Assembly (NCBI RefSeq): GCF_000381765.1
Contig: NZ_KB907077.1
Span: 1 to 64,000 of the forward strand
Length of the DNA: 64,000 nt
Source: [Zimmermannella] faecalis ATCC 13722
GTDB taxonomy: Bacteria > Actinomycetota > Actinomycetes > Actinomycetales > Microbacteriaceae
Reading direction: 5' to 3'
Each line of letters opens with the position of its first letter. Within the stretch, counting starts at the first letter, position 1. Below the pieces are notes generated by a model. That model saw only the letters and a list, made by a program, of their open reading frames with translations. It was not told the origin of the DNA and made no database searches. Positions 41,867 to 49,959 of the stretch are shown one piece after another. The position numbers and the translations under genes are program-made.

Positions 41867-42237
41867 TGGCTTGGCTGAAACGCACGCCGTCGTGGCGGCT
41901 CATTGACGAGCTGTTCCAGAACGTCGAGTCAGTGAACAGCATCCGCGTGCGCAGAACGAACAGCGGGCAGATCGACTACTCGTTCAACGGGCTGAAGCTC
42001 TCCGCAACGGGCGGCATCATCGTGGCCTGGGGCTCGCTGCCGGTCGGCTACCGACCGAACTTCGCGCAGTACGCGGGCCTGCAATCCACCACCGGCAAGC
42101 TGCTCGACCTCACGCTAAATGTGGGCGGCGGAATCGTGTTCTCGGGCGGCGTGATTGGCGAGACGTACCGCGGCAACTTCACGGTGTTCACGAACCAGGC
42201 GATGCCGACAACGCATCCCGGAATCGAGGTGACCTGA
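41866..42237 (+). CDS. Tandem tail paralogue 4 (WLRR family)
   Basis: The 123-residue protein opens with GTG as MAWLKRTPSWRLIDELFQNV, has LPVGYRPNFAQYA and ends AMPTTHPGIEVT. It overlaps its neighbours by one to four bases. Confidence 0.72.
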   Translation: MAWLKRTPSWRLIDELFQNVESVNSIRVRRTNSGQIDYSFNGLKLSATGGIIVAWGSLPVGYRPNFAQYAGLQSTTGKLLDLTLNVGGGIVFSGGVIGETYRGNFTVFTNQAMPTTHPGIEVT

Positions 42238-42626
42238 TGGCTTGGATTCGTCGCCGTGCTCGGCGCACCGGCTGGCGCAACGTCTCAGACGAGCTAATCA
42301 ACGGGTGGGCGGGGATGCTGTTCGTCGCGCGCGCCGATGACGCCGTGTTTTTTCGTGGGAAGCTCGACGGCACGACCGCTACCGCCGCCGCAGCATGGAA
42401 TATCCCGCTCGGGTTCCGCTGCCCGCCAGTCACACACAACGGCAGTTACGACTACGGCGCTTCGCTCGCATGGACGGAGGACAACAACCCGTCGGTGCGT
42501 CGCCTCAACTACTACAACAACCGGCTTGCGGTCATCGGCTACCAGACGAGCGACCGCCTGTTGATCGCTGATTCGTTCCTGACCGTCAACGCTTGGCCGA
42601 TCACACTCCCGGGGGTGGCGGCATGA
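42237..42626 (+). CDS. Tandem tail paralogue 5 (WLRR family)
   Basis: The 129-residue protein opens MAWIRRRARRTGWRNVSDEL, has IPLGFRCPPVTHNG and ends WPITLPGVAA. Same plan as the others with a different middle. Confidence 0.72.
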   Translation: MAWIRRRARRTGWRNVSDELINGWAGMLFVARADDAVFFRGKLDGTTATAAAAWNIPLGFRCPPVTHNGSYDYGASLAWTEDNNPSVRRLNYYNNRLAVIGYQTSDRLLIADSFLTVNAWPITLPGVAA

Positions 42627-42994
42627 GTTGGCTACGGCGACATGACACTGGCCTGCGTGACCTGACCGCGCTGATTGAAGCGCCGGTGACCTCGGGGCGG
42701 CTCCTCACCCGGCGACGCCAGGACAAGCTCATCGTCGTGCTCGATGAGTTGACGTTCACCGACCCGCCGTCGAACGTGACGATGCCGCGGCTCATCGCGG
42801 GCTGGCGGCCGGAATACCGCATCCGCGAACTCTGGTTTCCGTCCATCTCGACGCAGGGCGGCGGCTCCTATGGCATCTCGACGGCGGGCTATTTCAACCT
42901 GTATGGGGCGCAGGCTGGGCAGGCTATCTCGGCGCGTGCTGAGGTCGAAGCGCTCGGCGCGTTCCCGACGACGATGATGGGGGTCGCGGCATGA
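42623..42994 (+). CDS. Tandem tail paralogue 6 (WLRR family)
   Basis: The 123-residue protein opens MSWLRRHDTGLRDLTALIEA and ends FPTTMMGVAA. Its N-terminal third closely parallels paralogue 1 (TGxRDxTxLxExPxTxxRLL), which suggests duplication. It overlaps the previous and next genes by four bases. Confidence 0.72.
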   Translation: MSWLRRHDTGLRDLTALIEAPVTSGRLLTRRRQDKLIVVLDELTFTDPPSNVTMPRLIAGWRPEYRIRELWFPSISTQGGGSYGISTAGYFNLYGAQAGQAISARAEVEALGAFPTTMMGVAA

Positions 42995-43386
42995 AGACTG
43001 ATTGGCAGTCGATTCCGACCGCGGCGAGCGGCCTGAAACCGCAGATGCCTGGTGAGCCGATCCAGTTTTTCCGGGTGAAGCGCGTCGGTGATCGCGCTCT
43101 GGTCGACCTCACCGGGCTTCGCCTCGATACCGAGAAACCCGGCCTGGCGAACCTCGGGCATCTCCCGGATTGGATGCGGCCGGAACTCCCGCACCAATAC
43201 CACTGGGTGAACGATAGCCCAACGTCGCTGCATCCGTCGCTGTGCTCGGTGTACTACGGCCGCACGCTGTACTGGCACGAGACCCTGAAGGACGGGATGC
43301 TGCAAGTGCAGCGACCGACGACGCTCCGCGGCGGGTTCGAGTACACCTGCACGGCACCTATCCCGCCAGAGCTGATCATCCACTAG
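42991..43386 (+). CDS. Minor tail protein (131 aa), unrelated to the preceding array
   Basis: The protein starts MKTDWQSIPTAASGLKPQMP and is beta-rich with a Trp/Tyr/His-rich centre (LPHQYHWVNDSPTSLHPSLC). It lacks the WLRR opening of the six genes before it but is coupled to them by ATGA. A tail-tip or receptor-contact role is inferred from place only. Confidence 0.65.
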   Translation: MKTDWQSIPTAASGLKPQMPGEPIQFFRVKRVGDRALVDLTGLRLDTEKPGLANLGHLPDWMRPELPHQYHWVNDSPTSLHPSLCSVYYGRTLYWHETLKDGMLQVQRPTTLRGGFEYTCTAPIPPELIIH

Positions 43387-43395
43387 GGGGCGGCC

Positions 43396-43872
43396 ATGCG
43401 TCTCGTCTCGCGTATCCCGGCCGGTAAGGGCCGCGTGGCGGCGGTCACGCTCCGCCTGATCTACGACGGTACCGAGACCTCTACGCCTATCGAGGTCACG
43501 GACCTACAGCTACAGCCGGGCGACCCGTCGGGTGTCGTACCGCACCCGCAGGACGTGAAGATCGAGACCGGCGGGCGGCAGTACCGCAACGGCGTGCTAC
43601 CGCGCTCTGATGACACGGTGCTGGTGCTCGCGAACAACGACAGTGCAGCGCCGACGACCGTCACGGTGCGGCCGTCTGGCGTCGGCAACGTCAGGGTCGG
43701 TTCGTACCGGTTCGGCACGATCAACAAGACCGCGACCGTCGACGGTGGCAGCCACACCGCGACCCACGGGCACGGGCTCCCACCGATGCTAACGGAGCGC
43801 TCAGACGGGCACGTACCGGTCGATACGGAAGTGCCGGTGCATCTGACTATCGAGTGGCGCGAGCGCGCCTAG
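43396..43872 (+). CDS. Minor tail protein with carbohydrate-binding-like N-terminus
   Basis: The 158-residue protein begins with strands like the second half of a carbohydrate-binding sandwich (VTLRLIYDGTETSTPIEVTD, LQLQPGDPSGVVPH). These match the pattern in the gene at 39960. A Ser/Thr/His-rich part follows (VDGGSHTATHGHGLPPM). It precedes the GH18 gene by eight bases. The incomplete domain suggests recombination or assembly with the previous product. Confidence 0.65.
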   Translation: MRLVSRIPAGKGRVAAVTLRLIYDGTETSTPIEVTDLQLQPGDPSGVVPHPQDVKIETGGRQYRNGVLPRSDDTVLVLANNDSAAPTTVTVRPSGVGNVRVGSYRFGTINKTATVDGGSHTATHGHGLPPMLTERSDGHVPVDTEVPVHLTIEWRERA

Positions 43873-43880
43873 GAGGCCAC

Positions 43881-45992
43881 GTGAGCGACCGTATTTGGTG
43901 TTGGACGGGGCATTTGTTCAATGACAGGACGCGCCTCGTCTTGGAGCATTACGGCGACCAGATCACCGACCTGTCGATTTTCGGCTGGCGCGTCGACGCG
44001 GCCGGGAATCTGACCGAGACGTTCGATGCTGATTTGCTCGACCCGTACCGGGCGAAGTGGCCGCACATCAAGTTCTGGCTCGCGTTCCGCAACGACGGCG
44101 ACGCGAGCATTTTCACGGCGCTCCGCAACAACGCTTCGGCCCGGGCGAACCTGATTGCGGGGCTCACGGCCGCGCTGGATGCTCGCCCGTGGCTCGGCGG
44201 GATCGATATCGACCTTGAGCAGGGCGGCGGCATCGCGAACGCTCCCGCGGCAGAGGCGTTGTTTCAGCAGATTGCCGACCTCGCACACTCGCGTGGCCTC
44301 GAATGCTCGGCGGCTCTGCCTCCGCTCACCATCGACGGCAGCGTGGGTGGGCAGGATTGGGCACGCTACGCGCAGCTGGGGCAGATTCTCGACCAGGTCG
44401 CGATCATGAGCTACGACTTCGCGTGGATGGGCAGCGCGCCTGGCCCGATCAGCCCTGGTTATTGGATGCGCGGCGTCTACGAGTGGGCCGTGAGACAGAT
44501 CGAGCCGTCCAAGATTCTCATGGGCTTGCCGCTGTACGCCTATTTCTGGCGCATCGAGACCTATCCGGCGAACCTCGGATGGCGATACCGCGGCGACTCC
44601 GGTACGTACTATGCGGCCTGGCAGCACTTCTCCGGGGTGCGCGCGCAGGACGGTAGCGACACCAACCCGGCAGGCTCCGGCAGCCATCACCGCATCGGGT
44701 GGCTCGCATTCCGCGAACTCGACTCGATGAGCGCGTGGGGCTTCACGGATGTGTACGACTGGCGCGACGCCTACTACTGGGATTCCGGTACACCTGCGAT
44801 GACGCGCGACCTGTTCGAGGCGAAACCGTACATGGTGCGCTACGGGCTCCCGTCTGCGCTCGATCAGGGCGGAATGTGGGGCGTCACCGACAACTCGAGC
44901 GACTCGGAGGGCGGCCTGTACCGGCTGAACGCGCGCAGTGTGCGCGACGTAAACGGCCAGTACGTCTCACCCAAGTCGGGGTTCACGATGACCCTCGAAC
45001 TCCTGAAACGCTATCCGGTGGCGGCGACGATCATGGACGACAACGCGGGGAACGCGCAGCAGCTGTCCAATTACTACAACGGCGACTGGGAGCAGTGGTC
45101 AAACGAGACTCGCAGCTATCACCAGTACCGGGGTACGGGCCAGCTCGACCTCGCGCACAGCTTCGGCGGCTCCGTCTACCTGCAGATTCGCGGGCAATTC
45201 GCCACGGCGGGCTGGATCGGCGTCACCGCCAGGGGTTACACGGTGGAGGTCAACAACACCGGCAGCCTGCGTATCCGGCAGGGGTCGACGGTGCTCGGCA
45301 CCGCGTCCGTGCCGTCACGCGCGGTTGGGGATGACGCCGGCGAATCACGGTTCGTGCTCGCGATCCGGCTCCGCGAGAACAGCGTGCGGGCGTACTGGGC
45401 GGCCGGGGAGAACACCGCACCCACCCGCTACCTCAAGGTGAACGCGACGCCCTCGGGCGGCACGGTCGGCATCACCGCCACGGCCACCGCATGGATTGAT
45501 CACGTCTATGTCGGTGACGGCTGGTGGTATCAGCCACGCGAAGCCGTGACGGTGAAGATCGGCGGCCGGTCGAAGACCCTCGGCAGGTTCGAGCGCGACG
45601 GCATCACCTGGGATGACAAGGGCAGGTTCCGGCCGGTCGATGACGTAGACGAAGACGCCACCCGCGCCGACGAAACCCGCTCCATCTCGCTCGACTGGGT
45701 TTACGACCACTGGGAAGACGTGCCGATCTATCCCGACACCCCGACCGATGTGGAGGTCATTGCGACCGATCATGACGTGTGGGTGGGCCGCGTGATCTGC
45801 CTCGACAAGGCCGGTTCGTTTATCGCGTATTGGTCGGACGCCGAAACCATCGTGCACTGGCGCGACCGTGCACGTCTCGATTACGGGCTTGCGGGCATCG
45901 CCCTCTGGTCACTCGGCCAGGAGGATACGCGCACCTGGTCGCGTCTGCGCGGCGGCGAACTCACTCCCGAAACTAAGCGGCTTGACCGTTGA
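43881..45992 (+). CDS. Tail glycoside hydrolase, GH18-type, with inserted lectin-like domain
   Basis: The 703-residue protein has a GH18 barrel start (ITDLSIFGWRVDAAGNLTET). The catalytic motif GGIDIDLE (DxDxE, ~residues 107-114) follows, then LDQVAIMSYDFAWMG and ILMGLPLYAYFW. The barrel seems interrupted at about residue 370 by a beta-sandwich domain (~370-560, GNAQQLSNYYNGDWEQW). It resumes with the final strand GLAGIALWSLGQEDTRTW. GTG 43881 has AGGAGG upstream. It probably cuts cell-wall or surface polysaccharide during adsorption. Confidence 0.85.
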   Translation: MSDRIWCWTGHLFNDRTRLVLEHYGDQITDLSIFGWRVDAAGNLTETFDADLLDPYRAKWPHIKFWLAFRNDGDASIFTALRNNASARANLIAGLTAALDARPWLGGIDIDLEQGGGIANAPAAEALFQQIADLAHSRGLECSAALPPLTIDGSVGGQDWARYAQLGQILDQVAIMSYDFAWMGSAPGPISPGYWMRGVYEWAVRQIEPSKILMGLPLYAYFWRIETYPANLGWRYRGDSGTYYAAWQHFSGVRAQDGSDTNPAGSGSHHRIGWLAFRELDSMSAWGFTDVYDWRDAYYWDSGTPAMTRDLFEAKPYMVRYGLPSALDQGGMWGVTDNSSDSEGGLYRLNARSVRDVNGQYVSPKSGFTMTLELLKRYPVAATIMDDNAGNAQQLSNYYNGDWEQWSNETRSYHQYRGTGQLDLAHSFGGSVYLQIRGQFATAGWIGVTARGYTVEVNNTGSLRIRQGSTVLGTASVPSRAVGDDAGESRFVLAIRLRENSVRAYWAAGENTAPTRYLKVNATPSGGTVGITATATAWIDHVYVGDGWWYQPREAVTVKIGGRSKTLGRFERDGITWDDKGRFRPVDDVDEDATRADETRSISLDWVYDHWEDVPIYPDTPTDVEVIATDHDVWVGRVICLDKAGSFIAYWSDAETIVHWRDRARLDYGLAGIALWSLGQEDTRTWSRLRGGELTPETKRLDR

Positions 45993-46026
45993 CGACCTCC
46001 TGTCGTCAACCGACGCCAGGAACACC

Positions 46027-46055
46027 AACGCCACCCCACGGGGTGGCGTTTCTCA
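46027..46055 (+). terminator. Terminator after the tail genes
   Basis: AACGCCACCC pairs with GGGTGGCGTT (46041-46050), followed by TTTCTC. A second small inverted repeat GTTGACGAC/GTCGTCAAC lies just upstream at 45988-46010. Together they separate the tail operon from the lysis block. Confidence 0.75.
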
Positions 46056-46071
46056 TTGAAAGAGGAAACAC

Positions 46072-46503
46072 ATGGCATACGGCTATGTAGTCGAAGATTC
46101 CGCGCTCTACGGCGAACTCGCCACGGGCGGCTACCGCTGGGCAGAGCCCGACTTCGCGACCCGCCGCAGCATCCAAGCCGCGCTCAAGAAGGTTGGCCGC
46201 TACCCCAAGTCGTCGCCGGTCGACGGCATCTGGGGGCCGAACACGATCAAGGGCATCCAGACGACGATCAAGCCACCACGCGCGGGCTACACCGGGCCTG
46301 TCGACGGCGCAGTCGGCCGCAACACCGTGAAGTACGTCCACGAATACGCCTACAACTGGAAGTACAACGTCACCATCGGCCGCTTCATCCGCCCGCTACC
46401 GAACAACATCCTCTCGAACAACCGTGCACCGTACGCGGGCATGAAGGGCTCGCACGCGACTCCGCTCGTGTGGGCGCACTTCCTCGGACGCCTCAGCGCC
46501 TAA
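46072..46503 (+). CDS. Peptidoglycan-binding-like lysis-block protein
   Basis: The 143-residue protein holds two units, SPVDGIWGPNTIKGIQ and GYTGPVDGAVGRNTVKYV. They match the repeat units at the C-terminus of the endolysin at 46955 (GPIDGKPGVNTYKGMQ). These resemble peptidoglycan-binding modules. There is no catalytic domain. It may assist lysis or be a virion-associated wall binder. Confidence 0.72.
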   Translation: MAYGYVVEDSALYGELATGGYRWAEPDFATRRSIQAALKKVGRYPKSSPVDGIWGPNTIKGIQTTIKPPRAGYTGPVDGAVGRNTVKYVHEYAYNWKYNVTIGRFIRPLPNNILSNNRAPYAGMKGSHATPLVWAHFLGRLSA

Positions 46504-46853
46504 CGAGGGTCTTGCGTGTACGTCACGGCGTTCGCCGGCGACCACTCGCAGTAGAGGTTCCCGACGCGCTCAGTCTCGTTGCCGTCGATGAAGGTGACGA
46601 GCAGGCCGCCGTCTGTTGTCTCGAACTCGGTGAGAGCCGGGTCGAACGTGCCGTCGAAGGTGGCCTCAGTGTAGGTCGGCACGTCCTGTAGGAGCGCGTC
46701 GCGGCACTCGGTGGCGGCGGCCGCTTGGTCGTCTGCGCTGATCGGTGCGGGTGCCGGGGTCTTCGTATCGACGGCTCCGGCGCTCGCTCCCGCGCATCCC
46801 GTGAGCACGGCGAGAGCGAACAGGGCAGCAGCAGGAGCGAGATAGCGACGCAT
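46500..46853 (-). CDS. Reverse-strand lipoprotein, candidate moron
   Basis: The 117-residue protein has a typical lipoprotein signal peptide (MRRYLAPAAALFALAVLTGC, Cys at residue 20). A Pro/Ala linker follows, then a small domain with two Cys (ATECRDALLQDVP, NLYCEWSPAN). It is encoded against the lysis genes. TACGAT lies seven bases before ATG 46853 on its strand, so it seems to have its own promoter with a leaderless message. It overlaps the previous gene by four bases tail to tail. A surface role in the lysogen, such as blocking adsorption, is possible. Confidence 0.8.
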   Translation of the reverse strand: MRRYLAPAAALFALAVLTGCAGASAGAVDTKTPAPAPISADDQAAAATECRDALLQDVPTYTEATFDGTFDPALTEFETTDGGLLVTFIDGNETERVGNLYCEWSPANAVTYTQDPR

Positions 46854-46954
46854 ACCGGTCATCGTATCCGCGGCCACCGACACGCCCGGTCACAACAACA
46901 CAACATTCCAGCGCCCACGAAGGGCGCTTTTTTCATGCCTGAAGGAGGCACCCC

Positions 46955-47710
46955 ATGGCCACTGTCGACGCTGTCGCAGCCTGGATGAACAAGACTTACC
47001 CGACCCGAAACCACGACCAGCAGTGTCAGCGCCTCGTGTGGAACGTCATTTACTACCTCATGGGGTACACCCGTGACTCGCAGATGGTGACGTATCCGAC
47101 GGCGCGGGCGGCGCGTCTCGCGTCGAAGATCGAATCGACGAATGCGAGTAAGGCTCCGGCGGGCGCGATCCACTACTGGCAGAACCCGGCCGCGGAAGGC
47201 CACGTCGGCGTGAGTCTCGGCGGCGAGTCTGTGTTGATGACGGGCACGTCGGCTGCGCTCGGCGCGGGCGGGCAGCTCCTCGGCAACAACTACGGCATCA
47301 CCACCGTCTCCGCGTACACGCGCGCGAAGGGCAACCCATACCTCGGGTGGTCGCGGCGTAACGGCTCGAATGCGTCCATCGTCGGCAAGATCGCAGGCCG
47401 CGCCACCGGCAGCGCGTCGACGTCGAAGAGCGCAACCAAAGCCCAGTGGAAGACGATTCAGCGGTGGCTGAAGAAGCTGGGCCGCTACTCCGGCCCTGCT
47501 GACGGTGTTCCGGGAGTGAACACGTGGAAGGGCGTGCAGCGCACTGTACGCGACCGCGCAGGCTACACCGGACCGATTGACGGCAAGCCCGGAGTGAACA
47601 CGTACAAGGGGATGCAGCGGTACGCGCAGGGCGGCGGCTACAAGGGGCCGATCGACGGCATCCTCGGCGCGAACAGCTGGCGTGGCTTCGTCGCCCGCCT
47701 GTCGAGCTAG
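46955..47710 (+). CDS. Endolysin: CHAP-like peptidase plus three wall-binding repeats
   Basis: The 251-residue protein has an N-terminal cysteine-peptidase-like domain (~1-130): catalytic Cys in HDQQCQRLVWN and His in APAGAIHYWQN...GHVGVSLGG. Three repeat units follow (SGPADGVPGVNTWKGVQ, TGPIDGKPGVNTYKGMQ, KGPIDGILGANSWRGF), which probably bind peptidoglycan. AAGGAGG precedes the ATG. It should cut peptidoglycan at the end of infection. The exact bond is unknown. Confidence 0.85.
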   Translation: MATVDAVAAWMNKTYPTRNHDQQCQRLVWNVIYYLMGYTRDSQMVTYPTARAARLASKIESTNASKAPAGAIHYWQNPAAEGHVGVSLGGESVLMTGTSAALGAGGQLLGNNYGITTVSAYTRAKGNPYLGWSRRNGSNASIVGKIAGRATGSASTSKSATKAQWKTIQRWLKKLGRYSGPADGVPGVNTWKGVQRTVRDRAGYTGPIDGKPGVNTYKGMQRYAQGGGYKGPIDGILGANSWRGFVARLSS

Positions 47711-47718
47711 GAGGAGCC

Positions 47719-48141
47719 ATGTGGCGCACACTCCGCATGATCCTGCACGACCCGCCCCAATGGCGGCCCGTCGTCGCGACCGGCTACACCTTCGCCCTCC
47801 TCATGGGCGTCGTCACCATCATCGCCCCACCCCGCACCATCGAAACCCAGCTCGGTGACACCCTCGCCACCGTGTGGGGCGTGCTCCTCACCATCGGCGG
47901 CATCGGCGGGCTCGCGTTCGTCTACACCCGCTGGTGGTGGGCAGAACGCCTCTCCATCGCCGTCATCTGGATGGGTCTCGGCATGTACGGGTTCATCGTC
48001 GGACTCCTCGCGTTCACCGAGACCGGCAACCGATGGACACAGCTCGGCGCGCTCGCACTCGCGTTCTGTTTCTTCCTCCTCCGCTTCCTTCAGATCATCG
48101 GATGGGATTACCGACCACCTATCTACGACGACCGGGAGTAG
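47719..48141 (+). CDS. Polytopic membrane protein, holin-like
   Basis: The 140-residue protein has about four hydrophobic helices (e.g. GYTFALLMGVVTIIAP, VWGVLLTIGGIGGLAFVY, IAVIWMGLGMYGFIVGLLAF, LALAFCFFLLRFLQIIG). It directly follows the endolysin gene (AGGAGG upstream), which suggests a holin or lysis accessory. Confidence 0.75.
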   Translation: MWRTLRMILHDPPQWRPVVATGYTFALLMGVVTIIAPPRTIETQLGDTLATVWGVLLTIGGIGGLAFVYTRWWWAERLSIAVIWMGLGMYGFIVGLLAFTETGNRWTQLGALALAFCFFLLRFLQIIGWDYRPPIYDDRE

Positions 48142-48144
48142 CGC

Positions 48145-48444
48145 ATGACGGTAGAGCAGATCATCGCGCTGTGCGGCGTGGTCCTGGGGTCGGGCAGCGC
48201 GGGCACTATCGCGATACAGCGGCTCATTGAACGCACCGGCTCGGCTGGGCAGCGGCGTCGTGACGATCTGAACAAAGCCTGGGATGCCTACGACCGGGAG
48301 CGGAAGTGGCGTCGCCGCATCGAGGACTACACCCACCAGCTCCGCCGAATGCTGATCGAGGCACCGTGCATCGACCCTGTCGACCTCCCGCCGTGGCCGT
48401 CGAGCAGCACCACCACCGAAACCCCAACCCAGGAAGGCAAGTAA
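48145..48444 (+). CDS. Lysis-block protein with membrane anchor and coiled coil
   Basis: The 99-residue protein begins with a hydrophobic segment (IIALCGVVLGSGSAGTIAI). A charged helix follows (RRRDDLNKAWDAYDRERKWR) and a Ser/Thr/Pro-rich tail. The plan recalls spanin-like or small lysis regulators, but no family is identified. Confidence 0.65.
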   Translation: MTVEQIIALCGVVLGSGSAGTIAIQRLIERTGSAGQRRRDDLNKAWDAYDRERKWRRRIEDYTHQLRRMLIEAPCIDPVDLPPWPSSSTTTETPTQEGK

Positions 48445-48445
48445 T

Positions 48446-48670
48446 TTGCTCGAACCGAACCTTGACCATGTGATCACGTCGCGTCTCGCGCGCCGCATCA
48501 TCTACACCGTGTATGTGCTCGCGGTGTTCGTGATCGGCGCGCTGCAAGTCGCGTTCGCCGCGCTCGATGCGGGTACGCCGGAATGGCTGACCGTCGCCAT
48601 CGCGGTCGCGGCGTATGCGGGTGTGCCTGTTGGCGCGCTCGCCGCCGTCAACACCCCATCGCAGGAATAG
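48446..48670 (+). CDS. Holin
   Basis: The 74-residue protein has two hydrophobic helices (IIYTVYVLAVFVIGALQVAF, LTVAIAVAAYAGVPVGALAAV) separated by a short turn, the form of class II holins of actinophages. The TTG start at 48446 has GGAAGG upstream. It is the last gene before the main late terminator. Confidence 0.8.
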   Translation: MLEPNLDHVITSRLARRIIYTVYVLAVFVIGALQVAFAALDAGTPEWLTVAIAVAAYAGVPVGALAAVNTPSQE

Positions 48671-48690
48671 CCTTCATCCCGGCACGATTA

Positions 48691-48735
48691 AGCCCCCACC
48701 TGCACGCTCCGGCGTGCGGGTGGGGGCCATTTCTG
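48691..48735 (+). terminator. Main late-operon terminator
   Basis: A 15-bp G/C-rich stem pairs CCCCCACCTGCACGC (48693-48707) with GCGTGCGGGTGGGGG (48712-48726) around TCCG, followed by CCATTTCT. It closes the structural-lysis operon. Confidence 0.85.
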
Positions 48736-48885
48736 CGTTTGCGATGCTGTCGAGTGGACGGAGCTAGCATGCGCGAAGCGGATGATGGATCAGTTCGTGC
48801 ATTCGGCTTGCCGTGCAGCCCGTGGGTAGGGTACGTTTGAGATCGCGTAGCTAGAGATGAAACAGTTCTCCGAGCGCCAATTCGA

Positions 48886-48916
48886 GAAACCCACGCCACG
48901 GCGTGGGTTTCTGCGT
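48886..48916 (+). terminator. Second terminator before the DUF3800 gene
   Basis: An 11-bp stem pairs GAAACCCACGC (48886-48896) with GCGTGGGTTTC (48901-48911). With the terminator at 48691 it insulates the cargo gene at 48938 from the late operon. No gene is supported in 48671-48937 apart from promoter-like sequence. Confidence 0.75.
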
Positions 48917-48937
48917 TAGTGCAGCATAATTGGATCT

Positions 48938-49831
48938 GTGTTGCTTGCGTACATCGATGAGATTGGCGAACCAGGGGCGTTCGTCTCGAGGAATCATCCC
49001 CGATTCAGGACCAGCCCTGCATTCGGCTACGCCGGGTTCATCATCCCGTCCCGTCATGCCCGAGCGTTTGGCGCGATCTTCCAACATCAGAAGAACACAC
49101 TCTTCAAAGCCGAGGTCGAGGCGGCAGAGCGACCCTCCCAATGGGAACGGAAGGGCGCTGACTTGTTCAGCAAGCACGTACACAAGCGGCACCCGCAGCA
49201 TCTTCGCGTGTTCGACCATCTGGTTCGTAAGGTCAGGGAATTCGACGGGTCGTTGTTCTACTATGCCGATGAGAAACCCATCGGAACTGCTAAGCAAGTT
49301 GCGGTTGATCCCGAAGATCGCGAAAGAGACGCTATGAGCGAGACTCTAAACCGAATCGCAAGGCACTCCGACTACTGTGGACAAAATGTCATGGTGATGA
49401 TCGATCAGATCAACGAAACGACGCGCGCCAAGCGCCTACCGAACATGTACGGCCACATCCTCGGGCGAGCGGCTCAACATCAGGAGATGAGGAGCATCGT
49501 TGAACCGCCGATGCACGTTGACAGCCAACTGAGTGCCAACATTCAGTTTGCAGACTGGGTTGCCGCTGCGGTAACGCGCGCAATCGACTACCAGCTGATC
49601 GAAAACTCCTACTACAGTTGGGTGACGGACAAGAAGAAGCTGAAGACACCGTTTGGTGCTTTCACCCACGAGTCGAAACTTCACCTACATCACCGAAGCG
49701 TAAGCGACTTAAATCACTCAGAGGTATTTTCTCGGGAGCGAAAGCTCTACCCGACTGTCGAGGGATTCCGAGTTGGGAGCAGCATAAGCCCGGAGATCGT
49801 GGCCAAGCTGCGCGGTAGGGCGGAGAAGTGA
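48938..49831 (+). CDS. DUF3800 protein, candidate prophage cargo
   Basis: The 297-residue protein has the DUF3800 pattern: an N-terminal AYIDEIGEPG (acidic start of an RNase H-like fold), central NVMVMIDQINE and C-terminal ANIQFADWVAAAVTRAID with conserved Asp. DUF3800 proteins are common beside prophages and in defence regions, but their action is not established. CATAAT lies seven bases before GTG 48938, so the message would be leaderless and independent. Base composition is less GC-rich than the neighbours. Confidence 0.8.
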   Translation: MLLAYIDEIGEPGAFVSRNHPRFRTSPAFGYAGFIIPSRHARAFGAIFQHQKNTLFKAEVEAAERPSQWERKGADLFSKHVHKRHPQHLRVFDHLVRKVREFDGSLFYYADEKPIGTAKQVAVDPEDRERDAMSETLNRIARHSDYCGQNVMVMIDQINETTRAKRLPNMYGHILGRAAQHQEMRSIVEPPMHVDSQLSANIQFADWVAAAVTRAIDYQLIENSYYSWVTDKKKLKTPFGAFTHESKLHLHHRSVSDLNHSEVFSRERKLYPTVEGFRVGSSISPEIVAKLRGRAEK

Positions 49832-49880
49832 TTCTGCGGACACCTACCAGAGAGTCGATCACGACCTAGGGAATGTGTCT

Positions 49881-49920
49881 GCGCCCCGTCTCTCTTTTGG
49901 GAGGGGCGGGGCGCTTTCTG
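49881..49920 (+). terminator. Terminator after DUF3800
   Basis: GCGCCCC (49881-49887) pairs with GGGGCGC (49908-49914), with further internal pairing, followed by TTTCT. It separates DUF3800 from the small gene at 49960. Confidence 0.7.
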
Positions 49921-49959
49921 CGTTTCCACATGTCGGCGGCCGGCTCTACTCTCATGCGC

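Noticed and set aside
48857-48919. A 20-codon frame before DUF3800
   Set aside because: It is largely the terminator stem read as codons, and lacks a ribosome binding site.
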